A DNA stretch of 64,000 nt. Origin: Agromyces aureus (lineage in GTDB: Bacteria > Actinomycetota > Actinomycetes > Actinomycetales > Microbacteriaceae). Each line of letters starts with the position of its first letter. Position 1 is the stretch's first letter. Where the stretch lies: assembly GCF_001660485.1 (NCBI RefSeq), contig NZ_CP013979.1, positions 496,001-560,000 of the forward strand, written 5' to 3'. The translations under genes and the position numbers were made by a program. Shown one piece after another: positions 8,105 through 16,165 of the stretch. The notes under the pieces are model-generated. The model had not been told where the DNA came from. It did no database searches and saw only the letters and a program-made list of their open reading frames with translations.

Positions 8105-8413
8105 TTAGGATCGCACCAGCCGGGCGATCGCTTCGGAGGCTTCCTTGATCTTCTCGTCGGCTTCGGCGCCGCCGCGGACGGCCGCGCCGACGACGCAGTG
8201 CTTGAGGTGGTCGTCCAGGAGTCCGAGTGCGACGGATTCGAGCGCCGAGGTGAGTGCGGAGATCTGGGTCAGGATGTCGATGCAGTACTTCTCCTCATCG
8301 ACCATCCGGTGGATCCCGCGGGTCTGGCCTTCGATGCGGCGGAGCCGGGCCAGGTACTTGTCCTTGTCGGTGATGTACCCGTGCGACTCATGGGTGTGGG
8401 AGGTGTCGGTCAT
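8105..8413 (-). CDS. csoR: CsoR copper-sensing repressor
   Basis: A 102-residue all-helical regulator of the CsoR/RcnR family (YLARLRRIEGQTRGIHRMV). The Cu(I) ligand triad is visible as Cys44 (KYC), His69 and Cys73 (DDHLKHC). A short His-containing N-terminus (SHTHESHG) precedes it. CsoR leaves DNA when it binds Cu(I). It lies inside the copZ-copB operon; its likely operators are the GTATACC-type boxes at 11,243-11,287. Confidence 0.93.
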   Translation of the reverse strand: MTDTSHTHESHGYITDKDKYLARLRRIEGQTRGIHRMVDEEKYCIDILTQISALTSALESVALGLLDDHLKHCVVGAAVRGGAEADEKIKEASEAIARLVRS

Positions 8414-8439
8414 GATGTGCTCATCTCGGTGAGGTGGGG

Positions 8440-10623
8440 TCAGGCCCGCGCGTGGTCCGGTTCCTTCACGGTTGCTTCTCCGAGTGTGCCTGCCCGGTCG
8501 CCGAGGAGGGCCCTGGTGCTGGCCTCGGGACGGAGATCGAGTCGGCGCAGGAGCTGCGCGTTCAGGGCCACGATGATCGTCGAAAGCGACATCAGGATCG
8601 CGCCGACGGACATGGGGAGCACGAATCCGATGGGTGCGAGCACCCCGGCGGCGAGCGGGACCGAGATGAGGTTGTAGCCGGCGGCCCACCAGAGGTTCTG
8701 CTTCATCTTGCGGTAGCTCGCTCGGGACAGCTGGATCACCGAGAGGACCGAGCGGGGGTCATCGCTGGCGAGGATCACCCCGGCCGACGCGATCGCGACG
8801 TCGGTGCCGGCACCGATCGCGAGGCCCACATCGGCCTGAGCGAGTGCCGGGGCGTCGTTGACGCCGTCCCCGACCATGGCGACCTTCCGGCCCTCGCCCT
8901 GCAGCTCCTTGACCTTCGCGGACTTGTCCTCGGGTCGCACTCCGGCGAAGTACCGGTCGATGCCGAGTTCGGTCGCGACCGAGTGCGCGACCGCGTCAGC
9001 ATCGCCGGTGATCATGACCACCTGCACACCGAGCTCGTGAAGCGCCGCGACGGCTTCACGGGACTCGTCACGGATCGCGTCGGCGAGCTTGAGTGCCCCG
9101 ATCACTCGACCGTTCTGGAGGACGTGCAAGATGATCGCGCCGTCCTGTCGCCAATGGTCGGCGATCGGCAGTTCGGTGACGTTCTCCTCGGACAGCAGGT
9201 GCGGGCCGCCGACGCGAATCTGGGCTGATTCGACCGTCGCGGTCACCCCGACGGCGGGTGCGGAATCAAAGTCGGTGGCTCGAGGAACGGTGATTCCTCG
9301 CTCGTTCGCGGTCGCGACGATCGCGCGGGCAAGCGGGTGCTCGGAGTCGGCCTCGGCGGCGGCGGCCAGAGCGAGGACCTGGTCGGCGTCCCACCCCTCC
9401 ACCGTCTCGATGCTGCTGACAGTGGGTTCGCCCTTGGTGAGCGTGCCGGTCTTGTCGAACAGGACGGTGTCCACGGTGCGCATGCTCTCGAGCGCGAGGC
9501 GGTCCTTGATCAGCACGCCACCACGGGCGGCGCGCTCCGTCGCGATTGAGACGACGAGAGGGATTGCAAGTCCCAAGGCGTGGGGGCAGGCGATCACGAG
9601 GACGGTGATGGTGCGGACGACTGCTTCGTCGGGGTTGCCGACGACAAGCGTCCAGACGATGGCGGTGAGAACCGCGGCCCCGAGTGCGAACCAGAACAGC
9701 GCCGCAGCGGCTTTGTCGGCGATCCGCTGGGCACGCGATGAGGAGTTCTGCGCGTCGGTGACGAGTCGTTGGATGCCAGCCAGTGCGGTGTCGTCACCGA
9801 CGGCGGTGACTTCGACGCGAATGCCGGAATCCGTCGCGACGGTCCCGGCGACGACCGGGTCACCTTCGCTGCGGCGAACCGGCTTGGACTCGCCGGTGAT
9901 CATCGACTCATCCACACTCGCCGACCCGCTCACCACCCGCCCATCGGCGGGAACGCGCCCGCCGGGGCGTACGACGACGACGTCGCCCACGCGAAGGTCG
10001 CCGGGTGGCACGGTGACGGTCGTGTCGCCATCGACGCGTTCAGCCTCATCGGGCAGGAGCGCGGCGAGGGAGTCCAGCGCCGAGGTGGTCTGCGCGAGGG
10101 AGCGCATCTCGACCCAGTGGCCGAGGAGCATGATCACGATCAGTAGCGCGAGCTCCCACCAGAAGTCGAGCTCGTGATCCAGCAGTCCAAGGCTCGCACC
10201 CCACGATGCGAGGAACGCGACCGTAATCGCCAGCCCGATCAGGAGCATCATGCCGGGCTTGAGCGCGCGGATCTCTGAGACAGCGCCGGTGAGGAACGGG
10301 CGGCCGCCCCACACATACATGACGGTTCCCAGGACCGGCGAGATCCAGGCGAGCCACGGTTGGTCTGGCAGTTCGTAGCCGATCACCATGGCGAACATCG
10401 GCGAGAACGCGATGACCGGGACCGCGAGGATCAGGTTGATCCAGAACAGCCGGCGGAACTGCCCGACGTGATCGCCGTGTCCGGAGTGCCCGCCATGGTC
10501 GGAGTGTCCGGCGTCGTGGCCGGTGTGCTCGTGCTCCGTGTGCGTGGCGATCGGCTGTGATTCTGTGGTTCGGGCAGCGGCAGCCGAGGCCTGATCACTG
10601 TGGTGCTGGTGCTGGTCGTTCAT
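8440..10623 (-). CDS. copB: CopB-type copper-translocating P1B ATPase (CPH motif)
   Basis: A 727-residue P-type ATPase with a His-rich N-terminus (residues about 2-55) in place of CxxC domains. Motifs in order are actuator TGES, membrane CPH ([10 protein letters not shown]), phosphorylation DKTGTLT, SEHPLA and hinge [12 protein letters not shown] instead of CPC assigns it to the P1B-3/CopB group, reported for Cu(II), Ag(I) or Cu(I) export. The ATG at 10623 gives the His-rich start; a longer in-frame start would be arginine-rich, GC-driven sequence. Lies 47 bp after the YHS gene and 27 bp before csoR. Confidence 0.95.
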   Translation of the reverse strand: MNDQHQHHSDQASAAAARTTESQPIATHTEHEHTGHDAGHSDHGGHSGHGDHVGQFRRLFWINLILAVPVIAFSPMFAMVIGYELPDQPWLAWISPVLGTVMYVWGGRPFLTGAVSEIRALKPGMMLLIGLAITVAFLASWGASLGLLDHELDFWWELALLIVIMLLGHWVEMRSLAQTTSALDSLAALLPDEAERVDGDTTVTVPPGDLRVGDVVVVRPGGRVPADGRVVSGSASVDESMITGESKPVRRSEGDPVVAGTVATDSGIRVEVTAVGDDTALAGIQRLVTDAQNSSSRAQRIADKAAAALFWFALGAAVLTAIVWTLVVGNPDEAVVRTITVLVIACPHALGLAIPLVVSIATERAARGGVLIKDRLALESMRTVDTVLFDKTGTLTKGEPTVSSIETVEGWDADQVLALAAAAEADSEHPLARAIVATANERGITVPRATDFDSAPAVGVTATVESAQIRVGGPHLLSEENVTELPIADHWRQDGAIILHVLQNGRVIGALKLADAIRDESREAVAALHELGVQVVMITGDADAVAHSVATELGIDRYFAGVRPEDKSAKVKELQGEGRKVAMVGDGVNDAPALAQADVGLAIGAGTDVAIASAGVILASDDPRSVLSVIQLSRASYRKMKQNLWWAAGYNLISVPLAAGVLAPIGFVLPMSVGAILMSLSTIIVALNAQLLRRLDLRPEASTRALLGDRAGTLGEATVKEPDHARA

Positions 10624-10669
10624 AGTTCGGCCTTCTCTCAAACGCGAGCGGCGAGGTGGGTGGCGCCGG

Positions 10670-10921
10670 CTATGCGGCGATGTACGCGGCCGGATCCGCG
10701 TCGAACTTCGGTCCGCAGCCAGCGCAGCAGAACCAATAGCGGACGCCGTCGACGTCACGGTACAGACCGGCAGCCTCCGCCTTGGATTTGACCACGGTGC
10801 TGCCCTTCATGACCGGGCACTCGGCGAGGTCTTCCGGGGTGTCCTGGCCGAGCAGATTTGGTGCATGGTCGGGCATGGCGGCAAGAGACGGAGCAGGGAT
10901 ACTGCAGCAGCTGTCGTTCAT
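10670..10921 (-). CDS. YHS-domain metal-binding protein
   Basis: An 83-residue soluble protein. The N-terminus has a CC pair (NDSCCS), and the YHS/TRASH-like domain shows AECPVMKG and [18 protein letters not shown], with cysteines placed for metal binding. Such domains are found fused to or beside heavy-metal ATPases. Located between copZ and the copper ATPase, it is probably a copper donor or buffer for the pump. No membrane segment. Confidence 0.85.
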   Translation of the reverse strand: MNDSCCSIPAPSLAAMPDHAPNLLGQDTPEDLAECPVMKGSTVVKSKAEAAGLYRDVDGVRYWFCCAGCGPKFDADPAAYIAA

Positions 10922-11016
10922 GGTGGTGAATCCTTCAATGGTCGGACGAACTATCGGTCATCAATTTGCACGGGTGGCTCGTCATGCGTGCGTGCGGCGT
11001 AAGCGGAGACCCAGAG

Positions 11017-11226
11017 TCAGGCCCGGGCCGCCTGATAGCCGGCTTCCTTGACCGCTGCCAGCACTGCCAAATCATCGATCGGCTGCTCTCCCGACACGAG
11101 CAGGCGCCCGTTCGCGGCCGACACGTCGATCGTGGACACCCCCGCCACCTGCTGCACCTCTTCGCGCACTGACATCTCACAGTGACCGCAGGTCATGCCA
11201 GTCACCGTGTACTCAATCGTGGCCAT
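11017..11226 (-). CDS. copZ: Copper chaperone CopZ (HMA domain)
   Basis: A 69-residue heavy-metal-associated domain with GMTCGHC (Cys13, Cys16), the expected beta-alpha-beta layout, and near full-family length. It carries Cu(I) in the cytosol to the export ATPase or CsoR. ATG at 11226 follows GAGGAG. First gene of the leftward copper operon, directly downstream of candidate CsoR sites. Confidence 0.92.
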   Translation of the reverse strand: MATIEYTVTGMTCGHCEMSVREEVQQVAGVSTIDVSAANGRLLVSGEQPIDDLAVLAAVKEAGYQAARA

Positions 11227-11242
11227 CACACTCTCCTCATCG

Positions 11243-11287
11243 ATACCACCGGGGGGTATATTGGTGGCAACGCTATACCCCCTATGC
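11243..11287 (-). promoter_or_regulatory. copZ promoter with two CsoR-like boxes
   Basis: Reading leftward, TTGCCA (complement of 11265-11270) and TGGTAT (complement of 11243-11248) form -35 and -10 elements 16 bp apart. Between and over them lies ATACCACCGGGGGGTAT (11243-11259), a G-tract palindrome of CsoR type; a second half-like box CTATACCCCC lies at 11273-11282. This fits copper-responsive control of the operon. Confidence 0.7.
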
Positions 11288-11375
11288 GTATTCCGCAACG
11301 GGACCGCCGGGAGGTCGGAAGGTGACTGAGCACAGCCGCAAGCCGCACTGATCGGCCCTAAGGCGAGTCCGGCGA

Positions 11376-11407
11376 TACAGCATCTCGTTTATTCACGGAT
11401 TGCTGTA
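11376..11407. promoter_or_regulatory. Inverted repeat upstream of cmtR-like gene
   Basis: TACAGCA (11376-11382) and TGCTGTA (11401-11407) form a 7-bp inverted repeat with an 18-bp spacer, 11 bp before the start of the CmtR-like repressor. It is a candidate autoregulatory operator; the long spacer makes this tentative. Confidence 0.4.
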
Positions 11408-11418
11408 CGGTCGATCCC

Positions 11419-11757
11419 ATGTCGACCGCCACCGCGTCCGTGACGCACACCGCAGCGCTCGCCCGACTCGGGTACGCGCTCTCGGACGCGACCCGCACGG
11501 GAGTCCTACTCGCGCTTCGTGAGGCTCCGGCGTATCCGTCCGATCTGGCGGATGCGCTCGGCGTGTCCCGTCAGGTCATGTCAAACCAGCTGGCCTGCCT
11601 GCGCGGGTGCGGACTCGTTGAGGCGGTGCCGGACGGGCGCCGCACTTGGTATCGCCTCGCCGACCCGCACCTCGCACCTGCGCTCAACGAGCTGCTGCAG
11701 GTCGTGCTCTTCGTCGATCCCGGCTGCTGCGCTGGAGATAGCTGCACCTGCGCATGA
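11419..11757 (+). CDS. CmtR-like ArsR-family Cd/Pb-sensing repressor
   Basis: A 112-residue ArsR-family winged helix (VSRQVMSNQLACLRGCGLV). Cys60 and Cys64 lie in the recognition helix and a Cys cluster (CC at 103-104, then CTC) ends the protein. This matches the Cys57/Cys61/Cys102 arrangement by which mycobacterial CmtR binds Cd(II)/Pb(II). The stop overlaps the start of the cation transporter (ATGA), the expected efflux partner. Metal identity is inferred from ligand placement. Confidence 0.85.
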   Translation: MSTATASVTHTAALARLGYALSDATRTGVLLALREAPAYPSDLADALGVSRQVMSNQLACLRGCGLVEAVPDGRRTWYRLADPHLAPALNELLQVVLFVDPGCCAGDSCTCA

Positions 11758-12419
11758 GCGTCCACACGCCCTCGCTCTCCGATGAGCGGAAGCACACGCT
11801 GCAGCGCCGGATCCGCTGGATCGTCACGGCGACGATCGCGTACAACCTGATCGAAGCTGTGGTCGCGATCACGGCCGGCACGATCGCGTCCTCATCCGCG
11901 TTGATCGCGTTCGGACTCGACTCCACCATCGAGGTGCTCTCCGCAGCCGCGGTCGCCTGGCAATTCACGCGCCGCGACCCCGAGCGCTGGGAGAAGGGCA
12001 CCCTCCGCGTCATCGCGGTCGCCTTCTTCGCCCTCGCCGCCTACGTGACGGCCTCCTCGCTGCTCGCGCTGATCCTGCAAGCCGACGTCGAGCACAGCAC
12101 CCTCGGCCTGGTCATCACCGCGCTCAGCGTTCTTGTCATGCCCTTCCTCTCGCTCGCGGAGCGCCGGGCCGGTCGCGAACTCGGCTCAGCGACCGCCGTC
12201 GCAGACTCGAAGCAGACCCTGATCTGCACCTACCTCTCCGCGGCTGTGCTGGTCGGCCTCGTCCTGAACAGCATGTTCGGATGGTGGTGGGCAGATGCGA
12301 TCGCCGGCCTCGTCATCGCCGGATTCGCCGTGCGTGAAGGCATCGAAGCGTGGCGCGGCGACGCATGCGCAACCTCGGTAGGCATGCTCCTCGAGGACGA
12401 CGAGGACGAGCACTCATGA
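11754..12419 (+). CDS. Cation diffusion facilitator-like transporter
   Basis: A 221-residue membrane protein with about six hydrophobic helices. Acidic transmembrane residues occur in ALIAFGLDSTIEVLS and WWADAIAGLVIAG, the paired metal-site positions of CDF proteins. It lacks the long cytosolic C-terminal domain of typical CDF exporters and ends in an acidic tail, EDDEDEHS. Coupled to a CmtR-like repressor, it probably exports cadmium, lead or zinc. Shorter than most CDF proteins (about 300 residues), as known for several actinobacterial ars/cad-linked members. Confidence 0.85.
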   Translation: MSVHTPSLSDERKHTLQRRIRWIVTATIAYNLIEAVVAITAGTIASSSALIAFGLDSTIEVLSAAAVAWQFTRRDPERWEKGTLRVIAVAFFALAAYVTASSLLALILQADVEHSTLGLVITALSVLVMPFLSLAERRAGRELGSATAVADSKQTLICTYLSAAVLVGLVLNSMFGWWWADAIAGLVIAGFAVREGIEAWRGDACATSVGMLLEDDEDEHS

Positions 12420-12464
12420 TGGGTCCCGATTCGATCGGCCAACGACCCTGACACAAGGAATCCA

Positions 12465-13115
12465 TTGAAACGAAGCACGAAGATTCAGGCCGGCATCCTC
12501 GCTGGTGTCCTCCTCGTTGGCGGAGCCGGCATCGTCGCGATCGCGCTCAACCAGCCCGGTGTTGTGCAGAGTGCGCCAGCGACCTCGACGGTCGTCGCTG
12601 AGAACAGTCACCGATTGGACGTCGCTGAGAACAGCAACGTCACGTTCACCGAGTTTCTCGACTTCGAATGTGAAGTGTGCGGTGCCGTCTACCCGGTCGT
12701 CGAGGAACTCCGCGAGGAGTACGCCGGCCGTGTCACCTTCGTAACCCGCTACTTTCCCCTGCCAGGGCACTTCAACTCACGTACCGCGGCCATAGCTGTG
12801 GAAGCCGCCGCGCAGCAGGGCAAGTTCGAGGAGATGTACCACCGCATGTTCGAGACCCAGGGCGAGTGGGGCGAACAGCAAGTATCCGCGGCTGATCGGT
12901 TCCGCGAGTTCGCGCAGGAACTCGACCTCGACCTCGCCGCCTACGACGATGCCGTTGCCGACCCGGCCACCGAAGCCAGAGTCCAGCAGGACTACGACGC
13001 CGCGAGCGCGCTTGGCGCCACCGGCACTCCGACGATCTTCGTCAACGACGAGTACATCCCACTCACCTCGCCCGACGACCTCCGCAAGGCGCTCGACGCC
13101 GCACTGGAGGAGTAG
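12465..13115 (+). CDS. Membrane-anchored DsbA-family thiol oxidoreductase
   Basis: A 216-residue protein with an N-terminal transmembrane anchor (about 8-30) and an extracellular thioredoxin-fold domain. The active site is CEVC (Cys69, Cys72) and the cis-Pro loop is in ATGTPTIFVN. DsbA-type proteins make or isomerise disulfides in exported proteins. The start is TTG at 12465 with AAGGAA five bases upstream; no ATG fits. It follows the CmtR/CDF pair and probably belongs to the same island cargo, perhaps protecting exported thiols from metals. Confidence 0.88.
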   Translation: MKRSTKIQAGILAGVLLVGGAGIVAIALNQPGVVQSAPATSTVVAENSHRLDVAENSNVTFTEFLDFECEVCGAVYPVVEELREEYAGRVTFVTRYFPLPGHFNSRTAAIAVEAAAQQGKFEEMYHRMFETQGEWGEQQVSAADRFREFAQELDLDLAAYDDAVADPATEARVQQDYDAASALGATGTPTIFVNDEYIPLTSPDDLRKALDAALEE

Positions 13116-13286
13116 TCGAACCGAACCGGCTCGGTCTTACGAACGAAGCAGGGCACGCAGTCCGAGAGAGTCCGCTAGTTGGTTTTTCAGCGACGCTCGC
13201 GCTCAAAGCGGACAACTAGAGCTCGGAAGGCAGTCTCATCGACGGCGAGCGGGAGCGGCCAACTCTGTTCCGACGCTTTGGGCAGG

Positions 13287-13625
13287 TCAGGACGAGGTTG
13301 AGCTTCCGCCCGGTAGCCTGCGCACCGCGCTCGCCCAGACCCACGTGAGTCGTTCGTGCGTGTCGTCAGATGCACGCCACCGAACAAGCACCGCACCGTC
13401 GGTCCAAGCGATCGCTTCACCGCTCACAACGCGGGGTTCCTCGTAGACAACTCGGTATCGGACCCAAGCTTCGACCTGAATCGGTTCCCGCGCTTCAATT
13501 CGCCGCCCGGTACCTACGAGTTCCTCTGTCGAAAGAGATATTGGCGTCCCGCGGAGTTCGTCGGCTCGAAGAGCTCGCTCGATGTTGCGATCGAGAGGGG
13601 AGCGATATCGGCGATTCTGAGTCAT
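13287..13625 (-). CDS. Conserved-looking hypothetical protein, 112 aa
   Basis: A soluble, charged protein beginning MTQNRRYRSPLDRNIERALR, with a later WTDGAVLVRWRAS and TWVWASAVRR. No signal peptide, membrane segment or known motif. The acidic/basic balance and non-repetitive composition look protein-like, and the pattern of an N-terminal helix followed by a tryptophan-rich beta region resembles small hypothetical proteins of Microbacteriaceae plasmids and islands. Function unknown; coding status moderately sure. Confidence 0.5.
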   Translation of the reverse strand: MTQNRRYRSPLDRNIERALRADELRGTPISLSTEELVGTGRRIEAREPIQVEAWVRYRVVYEEPRVVSGEAIAWTDGAVLVRWRASDDTHERLTWVWASAVRRLPGGSSTSS

Positions 13626-13956
13626 GGCGTCAGCCGATCGCGTGCTTGCCCAGATGCGGTTGCCGCAAGATCAGCGCCTGCGGGCTTCAAGATGGACTCC
13701 CAACATGGCCTACTTTCGAACGTGTATTCGAATAGTAGTCCAGCCTCGGAGATCGGGAGTTCGAAAGAACGTTGTGCCAATGGTGCCGCCGCACCGCCAG
13801 CGCAATGGCCCACAGCTTTGTCGTCTGGTGCTTGCTGACCACATTCTGACCACACTCGAAGTCAAAATGGGTGAATATCGAGCATCTGCCGTGATCATCG
13901 AAGCGCACCGAAGAGCGGATTTCCTGCCAGAACGGCCAAGGCAGGCAGAACCGATA
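13626..13956. other. Non-coding island edge
   Basis: About 330 bp between the hypothetical gene and the tRNA fragment. I see no convincing gene: frames here have mixed, lower-GC codon use and no ribosome sites. It is the outermost part of the left island and may carry the recombinase recognition arm sites. Confidence 0.4.
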
Positions 13957-14009
13957 CGAGCACACGGCTCATAATCGTGGTGTCGCGGGTTCGAGTCCCG
14001 CCCTCGCTA
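13957..14009 (+). tRNA. tRNA-Met(CAU) 3' fragment, putative island attachment site
   Basis: The sequence contains an intact anticodon arm (stem CACGG/TCGTG, loop CTCATAA with CAT at 13970-13972), a five-base variable loop, a perfect T arm (GCGGG TTCGAGT CCCGC) and the 3' acceptor strand CCTCGCT plus discriminator A. The matching 5' acceptor strand AGCGAGG and a D arm are absent upstream. Homology starts at about GAGCA (13957). A 3'-terminal tRNA remnant like this is what integration of an island into tRNA-Met leaves at the far end; the complete tRNA would lie left of the window. Confidence 0.75.
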
Positions 14010-14020
14010 CAACAGTCACC

Positions 14021-14056
14021 AGCCCTGGATCCTCGAGATCCGGGGCTCTCGTGTTT
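14021..14056 (+). terminator. Intrinsic terminator after tRNA remnant
   Basis: AGCCCTGGATC (14021-14031) pairs with GATCCGGGGCT (14037-14047), one G-T pair, loop of five, followed by a T-containing tail to 14056. It looks like the original terminator of the tRNA-Met gene, supporting that DNA to the right is native chromosome. Confidence 0.65.
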
Positions 14057-14194
14057 CTCGGGGTCGTTCCGGAGCCGCGACCCTCGACCCGCGAACGTTC
14101 CGGCTCGTCTGGGGCGCGTCAGGTTCGCCGCGCGACCCGTTCGGGATCCGTATGGACGGGCGGCGGATGTCGCGCGCGGGCGTAGACCGGATGC

Positions 14195-14704
14195 ATGACG
14201 CTCACCAGCATCCTCCCGTCCATGCGCCGCCTGGTTCCCGACCCGATCGTGGCCCGCCACTGGCCGGCGAACACGGTCGCCGGACTCGACGACGTCGTGA
14301 TCGCCGCGGTCTCGCTGCACCGGCTCGCCGAAGTGTGCGGCACCCCGTGCGTGCACACGGCCGCGGCCGTCGAGCCAGGCACCGGCGGGCGCGCCTCGCA
14401 CGAGGAGACCGTGTCGGTCGTGGTCGCCCGCGTGACCCGGGTGGACGACCGCTCGGGGAACCGGCTCGTGCAGCTCGACGCCGACCTGGCGAACGTCGAA
14501 GCACTGCCGATGGACACGCGACTCATCGCGCGGATCTCGACCGCGCACGAGACCCCGGCGCTGCTCGGAGCACCGGATCGACCGACGCTGCTGCCCGCCG
14601 ACCTCGTGGTGGGCGACCTGCTCGCCATCCCGTGCCGGGACGCCGCCTCGCTCCACGACGTGCGGCCGAATCTCGGCGAGCCCTACGGCCGGTGCGGGCG
14701 GTGA
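14195..14704 (+). CDS. Unknown protein A of a tandem paralogous pair
   Basis: A 169-residue protein of no family I recognise. It has a core VVIAAVSLHRLAEVCGTPCV followed by a beta-rich VVVARV segment, and a later LLPADLVVGDLLAIPC. The same order of motifs recurs in the next gene, so the two are duplicates. Hydrophobic strands suggest a beta-barrel or beta-sandwich fold; two Cys (GTPC and AIPC) are conserved between the copies. No signal peptide. The stop overlaps the next start (TGATG), implying coupled translation. Ribosome site weak. Confidence 0.6.
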   Translation: MTLTSILPSMRRLVPDPIVARHWPANTVAGLDDVVIAAVSLHRLAEVCGTPCVHTAAAVEPGTGGRASHEETVSVVVARVTRVDDRSGNRLVQLDADLANVEALPMDTRLIARISTAHETPALLGAPDRPTLLPADLVVGDLLAIPCRDAASLHDVRPNLGEPYGRCGR

Positions 14705-15183
14705 TGCACTCCGTGCAGTGGCACCGCAACCAGCTGCGCAGCGCCGCAGCGCGTCGGGCGTGGCCGCATCGCACGGCGTTCCGTGGAACGGATGTCGTCG
14801 TCGGCGAGGTCTCGATGCTTCGCGCCGCCGAACAGCACGGCACGCCGTGCGTGCGCAACGCGGAGGCCGACCACGGCATGGCCTCGGTCATCGTCGCCAG
14901 GGTGGATGCGATCCTGCGGAACCCCGACGGGCGCATCGAGGTGTGGGTGGACGCCGAGCTGCACCGCGCCGAGCCGGTCGCGGAGCGCGCACGACTCCTC
15001 GGGCGCCTCGGCAGGGCCCGGCGCCGCTGGGTCGAGCTCCGGCCACACGGCTCCGCGACGCTCCGCGCGCACCTCCCGGCCGACGTCGAGCCCGGCGACC
15101 TGATCGCCATTCCGTGCTCGAAGCCGATCGCGCTGGCGAACCTCAGACGGTCGTCGCGGCATCCCGAGCGCATGGAGGCGTGA
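14704..15183 (+). CDS. Unknown protein B of a tandem paralogous pair
   Basis: A 159-residue protein sharing VVVGEVSMLRAAEQHGTPCV, SVIVARV and HLPADVEPGDLIAIPC with the preceding protein. The N-terminal 25 residues and the tail are basic (RRSSRHPERMEA). Overlaps the upstream stop by one base (TGATG). Its 3' end abuts the remnant of an oxidoreductase gene on the other strand, so this end of the pair marks a rearrangement. Function unknown. Confidence 0.6.
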   Translation: MHSVQWHRNQLRSAAARRAWPHRTAFRGTDVVVGEVSMLRAAEQHGTPCVRNAEADHGMASVIVARVDAILRNPDGRIEVWVDAELHRAEPVAERARLLGRLGRARRRWVELRPHGSATLRAHLPADVEPGDLIAIPCSKPIALANLRRSSRHPERMEA

Positions 15184-15204
15184 GCTGCGGAGCGCGGCAC
15201 GGGC

Positions 15205-15317
15205 ACGCAGGCCCTGACCGCGGTGACGACCGGTTCGCCGCGCTCGACCAGGTGGTCGACGACCGCGGAGCCGACGATGCCGGTCGCGCCCGTGACGAAG
15301 ACGGCTGGCGGGGTCAT
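15205..15317 (-). pseudogene. N-terminal remnant of an NAD(P)-binding epimerase/NmrA-type gene
   Basis: From an ATG at 15317 with GAGG upstream, about 36 codons encode a perfect Rossmann start: PPAVFVTGATGIVGSAVVDH and LVERGEPVVTAV. After that the frame runs into the antisense of protein B and stops resembling any enzyme. A full protein of this family needs about 250-300 residues, so this is the stump of a truncated SDR/NmrA gene. Confidence 0.7.
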
Positions 15318-15349
15318 GGTTCCTCGGCTCTCGAGAGTGTGCTCGGGAG

Positions 15350-16165
15350 TCAGAGCCGCTGCAGCTGCCCGCGGACGATCGAGTCGCCCGAGTGGGTCGG
15401 GTTGCCGTCGGACGGCTCGGCCGAGAGGTCGACGACCGAGAACTCCGAGAGGTCGAGGTCGTCGGGCAGGGCGAACCTGGCGCTTCGGCCGTCGAGCAGC
15501 CCGAGGCTCACGAGCCCGATCGGCTCCTCGCGCAGCAGCCACACCTCGGTGAGTCCGTCGACATCGACATCGCCGTCGAGCTCGATGAGCATCGAGTAGC
15601 GGCCGTCGCGGTCCTGCTCGAGGAAGGCACGCCCGTCGGCGTTCCAGCCGGGGAACGGTTCGAGCCTGGCCTCGGCGATGACTTTCTCGGATCCCGACGA
15701 TCCCGAGCCGATCACGTTCGCGCCGATGGCGATGCCCGCGACGAGGCCGATGACCGCGGCCGCTGCGGCGACAGCCGGCCACCAGCGTCGCACTCCCCGG
15801 CGAGGGCCGCCCGCGGCATCCGCTGGCCTGATCGGGACGGCTGCGCGCATCGGTGCGTCGGACGCGGCAGAGGCAGCGGGTGCGGACGCCGTCTCCGACG
15901 CCGTCGAAGCTGAAGCTGAAGCCAGCGGGTCCGCTGCGTACCGGGCGTCGAGCCCGAGCTCGCCGTGGACGCCCTCCCAGACCGAGGCAGGCGGGGCCTC
16001 GAGGCCGAGGTCGCCGACGGACGCCAGGGCCTGGACCGAGGCCTCCACGTAGGCCTCGAACTCCGACCGGCAGGGCTCGCACGACCGCAGGTGCTCGGCG
16101 ATCGCACCGCTCGGCTCGGCGCCGTCGGCTGCGAGCGCGGCGAGGTCCTCAGGTTCCGGGTGCAT
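15350..16165 (-). CDS. RskA-like anti-sigma factor
   Basis: A 271-residue protein. Residues 1-60 form an anti-sigma zinc-finger-like region (IAEHLRSCEPCRSEF: His-x3-Cys-x2-Cys). An Ala/Ser linker leads to one transmembrane helix (about 131-153), and the extracellular part matches the RskA C-terminal domain (GLTEVWLL, PIGLVSLGLLDG). It would hold the sigma factor inactive at the membrane until proteolysis. Starts 17 bp inside the sigma gene, on a GGAGG site, giving fixed stoichiometry. Confidence 0.88.
   Translation of the reverse strand: MHPEPEDLAALAADGAEPSGAIAEHLRSCEPCRSEFEAYVEASVQALASVGDLGLEAPPASVWEGVHGELGLDARYAADPLASASASTASETASAPAASAASDAPMRAAVPIRPADAAGGPRRGVRRWWPAVAAAAAVIGLVAGIAIGANVIGSGSSGSEKVIAEARLEPFPGWNADGRAFLEQDRDGRYSMLIELDGDVDVDGLTEVWLLREEPIGLVSLGLLDGRSARFALPDDLDLSEFSVVDLSAEPSDGNPTHSGDSIVRGQLQRL

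Noticed and set aside
13900..13956. Possible 5' half of the tRNA-Met
   Set aside because: No strand complementary to CCTCGCT and no D arm within reach; the gene is truly truncated.
13687..13965. Leftward frame of about 92 codons next to the tRNA remnant
   Set aside because: Unbiased codon use, no ribosome site, and it runs into the tRNA fragment.
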